This document shows, in pieces, positions 1 through 6,240 of a stretch of 6,876 bases of DNA (within the stretch, counting starts at the first letter, position 1; each line of letters starts with the position of its first letter). The notes under the pieces are model-generated. The model saw only the letters and a list, made by a program, of their open reading frames with translations, was not told the origin of the DNA and ran no database searches. The stretch is from Planctomycetota bacterium (lineage in GTDB: Bacteria; Planctomycetota; Planctomycetia; Isosphaerales; Isosphaeraceae): the NCBI GenBank assembly GCA_021807585.1, contig JAKBCQ010000137.1:1-6876 (forward strand), written 5' to 3'. The position numbers and the translations under genes were made by a program.

Positions 1-129
1 GATGAGAACAACGCGTGGAGCGACGAGATCCTCGCGTCGAGTCCGCGGATTGCGCCCGGAAACATTCCGTGGCGCCCCGCGACAAATCGAGGCGCGACTC
101 GCGTTCTTTGGTTAGGATCGGTAAAATGA
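1..129 (+). CDS. C-terminal fragment of an unrecognised protein
   Basis: Frame 1 is open from the left edge to a TGA at 127-129 and encodes 42 residues, beginning DENNAWSDEILASSPRI and ending RVLWLGSVK. Its composition (acidic, aromatic and aliphatic residues mixed) looks like real protein, whereas the other two plus frames here give arginine/serine-rich strings typical of shadow reading. The start lies outside the window. The stop is 36 bases before the rsmE start on the same strand, so it may be the upstream member of an rsmE operon. I do not recognise the family. It is too short to exclude a chance open frame. Confidence 0.45.
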   Translation, partial: DENNAWSDEILASSPRIAPGNIPWRPATNRGATRVLWLGSVK

Positions 130-152
130 CGATCACTGTTCGGGTTTTCCTT

Positions 153-157
153 GGGAG
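153..157 (+). promoter_or_regulatory. Ribosome binding site deciding the rsmE start
   Basis: GGGAG at 153-157 lies 8 bases before the GTG at 166, a normal Shine-Dalgarno spacing. The in-frame TTG at 151 overlaps this motif and has no purine-rich stretch before it, so the GTG is the better start. Confidence 0.6.
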
Positions 158-165
158 CGGGGCTC

Positions 166-894
166 GTGGCGGATCGGTTTTATTCTCCGGATCCGCCGAC
201 ACAAGGCCGAATCACACTGCGCGACGACGAGGCGCGTCACCTCGCTCGGGTGCGTCGGGTCGTGGTGGGCGAGAGCGTCGAGCTATTCGACGGCGCCGGA
301 ACGGTTCACCGCGCGATCGTCGGCCGGATCGACAAGGGTTCGGTCGATCTGGACATCATTGAATCGGCGTATTTTGATCGATCGTCGGCGATCGGGCTGA
401 CGTTGGCGATCGCGGCGCCGAAAGGGGACCGGCTCGATTGGCTCGTCGAGAAAGCGACCGAAATCGGCGTGTCGCGGCTTATGCTGATCGTAACCGAGCG
501 TTCGGTCGTCGATCCCGGTCGAGCCAAGCTTGAGAGGTTGCGCCGAACGATCGTCGAGGCGTCGAAGCAATGCGGCCGGAATCGTCTTATGGAGCTATCT
601 TCAGGCGTTAAATGGATCGATCTGATTGAAACGACTTCGGTCGCCGAGACGAGGGTCGTGGCCGATCCCGGCGGGGTCGCTCCGCGGTTCTGGCCGCGGA
701 CGGAGGATGGCGGGGGGGCGACGATCGGCGTCGGTCCCGAGGGGGGATTCACGCGCGACGAGATCGATCGCGCAGCGGCGGCGGGTTGGATCATCGTATC
801 GACGGGTGAAAGTCTTTTAAGGATCGAAACCGCGGGAATCGTCGCCGCGTCGATGATTTTAGCGCATGTCGATATTATTAAGGGGGAGACATGA
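166..894 (+). CDS. rsmE: 16S rRNA (uracil-1498-N3)-methyltransferase RsmE
   Basis: RsmE is a cytoplasmic SPOUT-class enzyme that uses S-adenosylmethionine to methylate N3 of U1498 in the 16S rRNA decoding region. The GTG start gives 242 residues, the usual family length. The protein opens with the typical RFY segment and a PUA-like N-terminal domain (about residues 1-70) containing DEARHLARVRR. The SPOUT domain follows. It contains PKGDRLDWLVEKATEIGV (85-102), EASKQCGRNR (131-140, family EA..Q..R), the cofactor-knot motif IGVGPEGGFTRDEI (187-200) and LLRIETA (217-223). That last motif is usually LRTETA, so one residue differs. An in-frame TTG at 151 would add five residues. The stop overlaps the next gene's ATG (ATGA), so the two are probably cotranscribed and translationally coupled. 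Identification is secure; the exact start is less so. Confidence 0.95.
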   Translation: MADRFYSPDPPTQGRITLRDDEARHLARVRRVVVGESVELFDGAGTVHRAIVGRIDKGSVDLDIIESAYFDRSSAIGLTLAIAAPKGDRLDWLVEKATEIGVSRLMLIVTERSVVDPGRAKLERLRRTIVEASKQCGRNRLMELSSGVKWIDLIETTSVAETRVVADPGGVAPRFWPRTEDGGGATIGVGPEGGFTRDEIDRAAAAGWIIVSTGESLLRIETAGIVAASMILAHVDIIKGET

Positions 895-1349
895 CGACTC
901 AAGCAATGATCGGCATGCTGGCGGTGGGGTTTCTGGCGGGAATCTTGAGCGGGATGTTCGGGATCGGCGGGGGATTGGTGATCGTCCCGGCGCTGATCGT
1001 CTTCATCGGTCTTCCGACAAAAGTCGCCACGGGAACTTCGCTGTTCGCGCTTTTGTTCCCGGTGGGGATTCTGGGAGTGATGGAATATTACCGCACCAAT
1101 CAGTTGAACATTAAAGCGGGAGCGTGTGTCGCGATCGGGTTGTTCCTGGGAACGTACTTCGGCGCCCGGTTGACTCACTTCTTCTCGGGATCTTCGATGA
1201 AGCGAACATATGCGGTCTTTTTGCTCGTCGTGGGGGCGTATTTGCTGCTGACGACGAAGGATAAAACCGACGCCAAAGCCGTCGGCGCGGCGATCGGCGC
1301 CCCCGCGATCGAAGCCAAGTCCGCCGATCCCGACGCATCGAAACCGTAA
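891..1349 (+). CDS. Half-size TSUP (TauE/SafE) family membrane permease
   Basis: TSUP (TauE/SafE) proteins are inner-membrane transporters linked to export or uptake of sulfite, organosulfonates and similar anions. This one has 152 residues. It carries the glycine-rich family signature GILSGMFGIGGG (17-28) followed by VIVPALIVFIG, and about four membrane segments (roughly 8-39, 46-66, 74-95 and 105-121). Full-length members have two such repeats in about 250 residues, so this is a single repeat. Single-repeat proteins of this type are known and presumably act as dimers. Residues 122-152 form a hydrophilic, alanine-rich tail. The ATG at 891 overlaps the rsmE stop and is preceded by a strong purine-rich site (AGGGGGAG, 881-888). 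There is no sign of a truncated second half downstream, where the sequence becomes a short non-coding spacer. The substrate cannot be told. Confidence 0.85.
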   Translation: MTTQAMIGMLAVGFLAGILSGMFGIGGGLVIVPALIVFIGLPTKVATGTSLFALLFPVGILGVMEYYRTNQLNIKAGACVAIGLFLGTYFGARLTHFFSGSSMKRTYAVFLLVVGAYLLLTTKDKTDAKAVGAAIGAPAIEAKSADPDASKP

Positions 1350-1402
1350 AGTCGACCAAACCGCGGCGCGGCGACCGACGCCGTCGGGAATCCGGGGACG
1401 AG

Positions 1403-1426
1403 CATAAAAACATAATATTTTTTATG
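1403..1426. terminator. AT-rich hairpin between convergent genes, possible weak terminator
   Basis: CATAAAAA at 1403-1410 and TTTTTATG at 1419-1426 are perfect 8-base inverted repeats around an 8-base loop. They lie between the ends of the TSUP gene and the HD-GYP gene and give T-rich transcripts on both strands. The stem has almost no G or C, so it would be weak as an intrinsic terminator. The same bases are covered by the dif-like site, which I prefer as the explanation. An upstream 5-base stem (CCGAC 1375-1379 / GTCGG 1383-1387) has no following T run. Confidence 0.25.
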
Positions 1427-1432
1427 TTCAAT
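1405..1432 (+). other. dif-like Xer recombination site (candidate)
   Basis: Xer sites consist of two 11-base half-sites bound by the XerC and XerD recombinases around a 6-base centre, and resolve chromosome dimers at the replication terminus. Here the left half-site is TAAAAACATAA (1405-1415), the centre is TATTTT (1416-1421) and the right half-site is TTATGTTCAAT (1422-1432). AACATAA and TTATGTT are exact inverted repeats with exactly 6 bases between them. The right half matches the E. coli XerD half-site (TTATGTTAAAT, from memory) at 10 of 11 bases. The left half shares only the inner CATAA with the XerC side. Its right half overlaps the stop codon of the HD-GYP gene. It coincides with a GC-skew sign change. 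An AT-rich hairpin is the alternative reading. Confidence 0.5.
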
Positions 1433-3440
1433 AATGTTCGTGATCGATACCGGTCCGATCGGCGCGATCGGTCCTTCGTTCGCCGACGAGTTTGAGAAAG
1501 ACCGCGACGACGGCGGGATCAAGGTGTTTACCCGCGATTGATCTTATATGATTGCGAGCGCGTTCTTTCGACCAAGCCTGATGATACGGGCGATCGTTGG
1601 TGATCGCGTCCCAGATATCGACGACCGAGAATATCCGCGCCGCGAGCGGAATCGCCTCGCCTTTGAGCCCGAGAGGATATCCCGATCCATCCCATCGTTC
1701 ATGATGATAATGAGGGATTTCCAGCGACGGACGAAGAAACGCGATCGGTTCCAAAAGATCGACCGCGAGCTCGGGATGCCGTTTCATGATCGCCCATTCG
1801 TCGTCGTCGAGCGGCCCGGCCTTCTTCAAAATCGAATCGGGTATGATCATTTTTCCAATATCATGCAAAAGCGCCCCGCGACGAAGCCGAGCGAGGTCTT
1901 CGCCGACGACGCCGATCTCTTTGGCGAGCGCCTCGGCGAGCGCCGTGACGCGCCGACCGTGCCCCTCGGTCTCGTGATCGCGTAAATCCATCGCACGCGA
2001 CCACCCTTCGATCGTCGCATCGTACGCCGCGATCAATTCCTCGTTCGAGCGGCGAAGATCCTCGAACAGCGCCGCATAATCGACGCCGATCGCCGCCTGG
2101 CCCGCAAGCGTTTCCAGAAACGCCCTCCATTCGGCGTCGGACTCCCTCAACGTCCTCGAAAACACGTCGAGCACGCCGAACGCCTCCCCTTTCGACACCA
2201 ACGGCGCCGCGGCGTGAAACACAAAACCCTCCCGCACCAACGCCGCTACCCCCTCCTCGGATACCGGCGATATAATTTCACTTATCGCCATATCATATCG
2301 ATATACACCAACATTTTCGTCTATTATTCTTCGATCAAACACTTGATCGATCATCGACCGAAGCGACGACGGCAAACCGCGACTTACGACGAGATCGGGA
2401 AAACGTCCCTTGGGATCGTGAATTCGAATCCGTGCGGCGTCGACCTTCAATTGAGAGCACGCTTGTTCCAGAACGACTCCCAGCACGAGCCTGCGATCGG
2501 GGCTTACGGTGATCGCCGTATCGATCTTCCGCAGAGCGCCGAGATGATTCAAACGCTGCGCCAGTCGCGCATTTAATTGACGGATCTCGAGTTCAGACTC
2601 GACTCGATCCGTCACATCCTCGGCGAAAAACGAAAACCGATCGCGACCGCTCGGACCGGGACCGATCCGACACGCGATGCCGCGGATCCACCGTTCGCCC
2701 CCGGAGGTCGCCTTGGCGTAACGAAAACTCACCGAATCATGAATATTTCTGCACTCTTTAAATTTCGAGAGCCACACTTGAATCCGTTCCCGCGGCATCC
2801 CCATCTCGACCGCGGTTCGGCCCTCAAGGGTTCCGGGCTCGACGCCGAAATGGAGCGCCGAGGTTTCGTTCGCCGACACGCAGCGAAAATCGTCCCCCTC
2901 AAGCTCGACGACCCCCATCACGAACGGCAACGAATCATAAAAGCCGCGCAGGATCGATTCGCTCTCATGCCGAGGTTGTACGACGATCCGCCGCTCGGTC
3001 GCGACGCGTACGATCAACATAATCGTATCGGTTGATTCCCCGCCCACCCCCGCCAGCCGACGCGCCGACGCGCCGACAACCTTGCGACCGACTCGGGGAA
3101 ACACGTGATCGATCCGGATCTCGTCGAGAATCGGATCCGCCGCACACAACCCCGCCAATCGATCCCTCAGCTCGGGGATGTTCCAGCGATAACCGTCGCC
3201 GATCGGAGCGAACGGCTCAATCAGTTCTTCCGATTCAATCGCAAAGGTATCGAGGAACGCCCGATTCGCGGTTCGCACGCGTAAATCAGCTTCAAGCAAG
3301 AGGATCGGATCGCGAACCGCGTCGACGATCGTGTCGACGACATTCGCATGCGCGCGACCGATACATTCGTCTCCATCGCCGTGCGGGTGCTCGTCGCAAC
3401 CGGTGACGGCCAACTGGAATCGACGCGGTTTCACCGACAT
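1428..3440 (-). CDS. PAS-PAS-GAF-HD-GYP protein, probable c-di-GMP phosphodiesterase
   Basis: The 670-residue protein is a soluble sensor with an HD-GYP output domain, a class that hydrolyses cyclic di-GMP. An N-terminal PAS domain (about 34-150) has the GDGYRWNIPELRDRL and FPRVGRK...ARRL pattern seen in PAS domains of CheR-type and hybrid kinase proteins. A second PAS domain (about 163-280) ends in FFAEDVTDR. A GAF domain (about 300-455) begins LGALRKIDTAI. A helical linker (about 456-485) leads into HD-GYP. The catalytic signature is complete: H494, HDIGK (526-530), H555 in KRHPE, HHERWDGSGYP (579-589) and D608/D611 in VDIWDAITNDRPY. No membrane segment or receiver domain is seen. The ATG at 3440 has GAGAG just upstream and an in-frame stop (3453-3455) five codons before it, so it is the earliest possible ATG start. 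The gene is probably monocistronic, divergent from the antiporter and convergent with the TSUP gene. The signals it senses are unknown. Confidence 0.92.
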   Translation of the reverse strand: MSVKPRRFQLAVTGCDEHPHGDGDECIGRAHANVVDTIVDAVRDPILLLEADLRVRTANRAFLDTFAIESEELIEPFAPIGDGYRWNIPELRDRLAGLCAADPILDEIRIDHVFPRVGRKVVGASARRLAGVGGESTDTIMLIVRVATERRIVVQPRHESESILRGFYDSLPFVMGVVELEGDDFRCVSANETSALHFGVEPGTLEGRTAVEMGMPRERIQVWLSKFKECRNIHDSVSFRYAKATSGGERWIRGIACRIGPGPSGRDRFSFFAEDVTDRVESELEIRQLNARLAQRLNHLGALRKIDTAITVSPDRRLVLGVVLEQACSQLKVDAARIRIHDPKGRFPDLVVSRGLPSSLRSMIDQVFDRRIIDENVGVYRYDMAISEIISPVSEEGVAALVREGFVFHAAAPLVSKGEAFGVLDVFSRTLRESDAEWRAFLETLAGQAAIGVDYAALFEDLRRSNEELIAAYDATIEGWSRAMDLRDHETEGHGRRVTALAEALAKEIGVVGEDLARLRRGALLHDIGKMIIPDSILKKAGPLDDDEWAIMKRHPELAVDLLEPIAFLRPSLEIPHYHHERWDGSGYPLGLKGEAIPLAARIFSVVDIWDAITNDRPYHQAWSKERARNHIRSIAGKHLDPAVVAVFLKLVGERRTDRADRTGIDHEHY

Positions 3441-3525
3441 ATCGCTCTCGATCTAAGTTCCAAGCCTCGTCCGCGAGACTTACCCAATCGCACCTCTCAT
3501 CGCGCTTACTCAAAACCTAGGACAC

Positions 3526-3554
3526 GTTTCAATCGATTGAAACTCGATTGAAAC
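3526..3554. promoter_or_regulatory. Palindrome plus extra half-site, candidate operator
   Basis: GTTTCAATCGATTGAAAC (3526-3543) is a perfect 18-base palindrome. Its right arm TCGATTGAAAC (3533-3543) is repeated exactly and without a gap at 3544-3554, giving one inverted and two direct copies of an 11-base half-site. The element sits in the 276-base divergent region, 86 bases before the HD-GYP start and 163 before the antiporter start. Such an arrangement fits a dimeric transcription factor with cooperative binding. Embedded TTGAAA sequences resemble -35 boxes, but I see no well-spaced -10 for them. The binding protein is unknown. Confidence 0.5.
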
Positions 3555-3654
3555 GGTGAACTTAAATCGAACTCGTCTCGCGGTGCATCCTCAAGAAGTT
3601 ATCAGTTATCATCGTCGAAGCGTGAGAATCGAGGCCAACTTCGAGCAACCTCGC

Positions 3655-3660
3655 TATACT
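3655..3660 (+). promoter_or_regulatory. Possible -10 box for the antiporter operon
   Basis: TATACT at 3655-3660 differs from the TATAAT consensus at one base and would place a transcript start about 50 bases before the antiporter ATG. No recognisable -35 box lies 16-18 bases upstream, so this rests on the -10 alone. The rest of the divergent region holds only a heptamer doublet (AGTTATC at 3597-3603 and 3604-3610) and a short palindrome CGAATC-C-GATTCG (3687-3699) in the presumed leader. I see no RNA gene or riboswitch there. Confidence 0.25.
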
Positions 3661-3716
3661 CACTCCCGATCGCACGCTCGACGCGACGAATCCGATTCGA
3701 CCCGGGTTGGAACACG

Positions 3717-5573
3717 ATGCACGAAGTCGATTTGATCATGACTCTCACGGGAGGGCTCGCCGCCGCTCTCGTTTGCGGCTACGCGACTTCGCGAATCGGC
3801 CTGTCGCCGATCGTCGGTTATCTCATCGCAGGTTTTATCTGCGGTCCCAAAACACCTGGATTTGTCGCCAATCGTGAGATCGCCGATCAATTCGCCGAAG
3901 TCGGAGTCGTCTTACTGATGTTCGGCGTAGGCTTGCAGTTCCACCTTCATGAACTCCTCGCGGTCCGAAAGATCGTCGCGCCGGGCGCGGTTCTGGTCGT
4001 CATTCTCGCGACCCTCATGGGAGCCGGAATCGGCATGTGGAACGGGCAGGGGGGGGCGTCCTCGATCGTCTTCGGCCTGGCGATCTCGCTCGCCAGCACG
4101 GTCGTCTTAACGCGCGTACTCGCCGAAAACGGCGATATTCACACGCCGATCGGTCATATCGCGATCGGATGGCTCGTCGTCGAAGATATCCTCACCGTCG
4201 TCATCCTCGTCCTATTACCAGTCCTTTTCGGTGAAACGAGCGTCGGCGCAGGAGGGATCGCGATCGCCGTCGCAATCGCGGTCGTTAAACTTGTCATTTT
4301 GATCGCGGCGATGTTCGTCCTGGGAAAACGATTCATTCCGTGGTTGCTCGATCGCGCCGCGGCCTCCAAATCACGCGAACTCTTCACCCTCACCGTGCTC
4401 GTCGTCGCGCTCGGAGTCGCCGTCGCTTCGGCGAAGCTCTTCGGCGTATCCATGGCTTTGGGCGCCTTCCTCGCCGGAATGGTCGTCGGCCAATCCGAAT
4501 TCAGCCTCCGCGCCGCGACCGAGGCTTTACCCATGCGCGACGCGTTCGCCGTTCTCTTCTTCGTCTCGATCGGCATCGTCTTCGACCCAGGGCATTTGCT
4601 CGAAAATCCCGCTCTGCTCGCCTTCACCTTGGCGCTCATCCTCTGCGGCAAACCGTTGGCAATTTTTCTTTATATGCTTGTGCGTAAACAGCCGCTCAAA
4701 TCCGCGATCACGCTCGCGTTCGCGCTCGGCCAGATCGGCGAGTTCTCGTTCATCCTCGTCGCCTCGGGAAAATCGCTTGGACTCCTCAACGACGCCATGG
4801 CGAACGACGTCGTCGCCGCGGCGATCATCACCATCACAATCAACCCCTTGCTTTATAAATTGATCGGATCAATCCTCGCCAAATCGATGCGGCGGGCTCG
4901 CCCCGTCGCCGCGACACAACCTTCCGATCTCGCCGATTCCCTTCCCGAGCCGGCCCCCGAGGATTACGATCGCGCCGTCGTCGTGGGGCACGGCCCCGCG
5001 GGTAGAACGCTCGTGCGGTTGCTCGATGAGAACAAAATCGTTCCGATCGTCATTGAACTCAATCTTGAATCGACACGCGCGATCAAAGCCGCGGGAACGA
5101 GGGCGATTTACGGCGACGCAACCCGCCGCGAAACGCTCGAACACGCGGGGGTCGACCGCGCCGTCGGGCTCTTTCTCACGAGCGCCGCAATGGCCGGCGC
5201 AGGCGAAACGATCCGCCACGCCCGCGCGATCAATCCTGATATATTTATACTCGCCCGCGTCAATTATCTTTCCGAGGCCGCGTCGCTTCGGTCCGCGGGC
5301 GCCGATTTCGTCGTATCGAGCGAGGTTGAAGGCGCGCTCGCCCTCACCGAACTTTTGCTCCGAAGATTGGGAGCGACCGCCGACCAGATCGATCGCGAAC
5401 GCGACCGAGTCCGCTCCGATTTGCACGATCGAGGCGCCGGACTTAGAACCGACGCTCTTCCCCTCGATCGATCGGCGATCGAAGGCGATGCGCCGATTCC
5501 CTCGGCGATCGAAACCGCGTCAACCCGAATGACGGATCCGGTCGACCGAGATCCGCAATCGTCTCATCTATAA
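3717..5573 (+). CDS. YbaL-type CPA2 cation:proton antiporter with RCK domain
   Basis: This 618-residue inner-membrane protein belongs to the monovalent cation:proton antiporter-2 family (Kef/YbaL/RosB), which exchanges K+ or Na+ for H+ and acts in pH and ion homeostasis. The membrane domain (about 5-390, 11-13 segments) contains SPIVGYLIAGFICGPKTPGFV (30-50), GVVLLMFGVGLQF (63-75), ASTVVLTR (126-133), the ion-binding GWLVVEDI with E156-D157, SRELFTLTVL (219-228), ALGAFLAGMVVG (247-258) and GQIGEF (338-343). After a linker, a Rossmann-type RCK_N/TrkA-N domain (about 418-530) shows GHGPAG (424-429), acidic E447 and GDAT (466-469), as expected for NAD(H)-type ligand control. The order and wording of motifs match E. 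coli YbaL better than KefB/KefC. The last 50 residues are a hydrophilic tail that YbaL lacks. The ATG at 3717 gives the YbaL-like N-terminus; its ribosome site is weak. The DUF3124 gene follows at 17 bases. Confidence 0.93.
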   Translation: MHEVDLIMTLTGGLAAALVCGYATSRIGLSPIVGYLIAGFICGPKTPGFVANREIADQFAEVGVVLLMFGVGLQFHLHELLAVRKIVAPGAVLVVILATLMGAGIGMWNGQGGASSIVFGLAISLASTVVLTRVLAENGDIHTPIGHIAIGWLVVEDILTVVILVLLPVLFGETSVGAGGIAIAVAIAVVKLVILIAAMFVLGKRFIPWLLDRAAASKSRELFTLTVLVVALGVAVASAKLFGVSMALGAFLAGMVVGQSEFSLRAATEALPMRDAFAVLFFVSIGIVFDPGHLLENPALLAFTLALILCGKPLAIFLYMLVRKQPLKSAITLAFALGQIGEFSFILVASGKSLGLLNDAMANDVVAAAIITITINPLLYKLIGSILAKSMRRARPVAATQPSDLADSLPEPAPEDYDRAVVVGHGPAGRTLVRLLDENKIVPIVIELNLESTRAIKAAGTRAIYGDATRRETLEHAGVDRAVGLFLTSAAMAGAGETIRHARAINPDIFILARVNYLSEAASLRSAGADFVVSSEVEGALALTELLLRRLGATADQIDRERDRVRSDLHDRGAGLRTDALPLDRSAIEGDAPIPSAIETASTRMTDPVDRDPQSSHL

Positions 5574-5590
5574 CGTTCGATTTGTCGAGG

Positions 5591-6190
5591 ATGACGATCT
5601 TGTACTTACAACGATTTGCCGATATAAGACTCCGTTTCGTAACGTTCGTCGCGACGACTTTGATCCTCGCGTCTCTCGTCTCATGCGAACGTCGTCGCTC
5701 TCCCGAGATCGACTCCCCTCGGTTAAAATCGCGCGGAGCGAAAATCGAAGAGACTTCGATCGCAACCGACGCGTTCGTCGCGGGGCGAACAATTTACGTT
5801 CCCGCATATTCATCGATTTACGTATCCGATCGCGCATCGCGTTTCAATTTGGCGATCACCCTCAGCCTCCGAAACGCCGATCCCCGCCGCTCGATCTCGA
5901 TCACCGACGCCCGCTATTTCGACCACGATGGAAAACTTGTTCACGATTACATCAACAAACCGATTCGTCTAGGCCCCCTCGGCTCGATCGAGTATTTCAT
6001 CAAGGAAAGCGATACGAGCGGGGGAGTCTCGGCGAGCTTTCTCGTCGATTGGGCCGCCGATTCGGATACGATTCCCCCCGTCGTCGAGGCCGTGATGATC
6101 GGAACCAAAGGAACGCAAACCGTCTCGTTTACAACCTCGGGGCGACCAATCCAGGATCGACACGCGGAATCGAACGAAACACATCGCTAA
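5591..6190 (+). CDS. DUF3124 family lipoprotein
   Basis: The protein has a lipoprotein signal: arginines near the N-terminus, a hydrophobic stretch (about 17-31) and the lipobox LVSC with the lipidated cysteine at residue 32, counting from the ATG at 5591. The mature part (about 64-187) fits DUF3124 in its conserved segments: GRTIYVPAYSSIY, LAITLSLRNADPRRSISITDARYFD, KPIRLGPLGSIEYFIKESDTSGG, SASFLVDW and VVEAVMIGTKG. It is probably a beta-rich domain anchored in the cell envelope; its function is not known. The 199-residue length suits the family. The start is uncertain: the ATG at 5591 directly abuts GAGG (5587-5590), whereas an in-frame TTG at 5600 would be well spaced from it, and a TTG at 5582 is also possible. 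It follows the antiporter by 17 bases without a terminator, so both are likely in one operon. Confidence 0.85.
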   Translation: MTILYLQRFADIRLRFVTFVATTLILASLVSCERRRSPEIDSPRLKSRGAKIEETSIATDAFVAGRTIYVPAYSSIYVSDRASRFNLAITLSLRNADPRRSISITDARYFDHDGKLVHDYINKPIRLGPLGSIEYFIKESDTSGGVSASFLVDWAADSDTIPPVVEAVMIGTKGTQTVSFTTSGRPIQDRHAESNETHR

Positions 6191-6240
6191 TCCAACCAAT
6201 ATCTTGATTCATATAATTGTTAATATTTTATGATTGTTGT

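Noticed and set aside
306..1178. A 290-codon open frame on the minus strand
   Set aside because: It lies opposite rsmE and the TSUP gene, is rich in arginine and serine, and shows no domain. It is a shadow of the plus-strand genes in GC-rich sequence.
1175..1522. Minus-strand open frame crossing the convergent spacer
   Set aside because: It overlaps the ends of two well-supported genes in the wrong frames and has no ribosome site or recognisable motif.
3526..3554. GATTGAAAC ends resembling CRISPR repeat termini
   Set aside because: The copies are directly adjacent with no spacers, the unit is only 11 bases, and no cas gene is present. A protein-binding operator is the simpler reading.
3687..3699. 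Short palindrome in the antiporter leader as a riboswitch or attenuator
   Set aside because: A 6-base stem with a 1-base centre cannot form a normal hairpin loop, and no conserved riboswitch core is visible.
4044..4051. GGGCAGGG resembling an FtsK-orienting (KOPS) motif
   Set aside because: It is a single occurrence in a G-rich stretch, and on this side of the dif-like site it points away from it. The E. coli motif also need not apply to this organism.
361..4275. HIP1 octamer GCGATCGC as a cyanobacterial marker
   Set aside because: Only about two full octamers were seen; the excess is in the 6-base core CGATCG with varied flanks, so it does not support a cyanobacterial origin.
6191..6240. 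AT-rich convergent spacer as a terminator or second Xer site
   Set aside because: It has about 22% G+C, but only a weak 5-base imperfect stem and no 11-6-11 arrangement with CATAA/TTATG arms. Nothing definite can be called.
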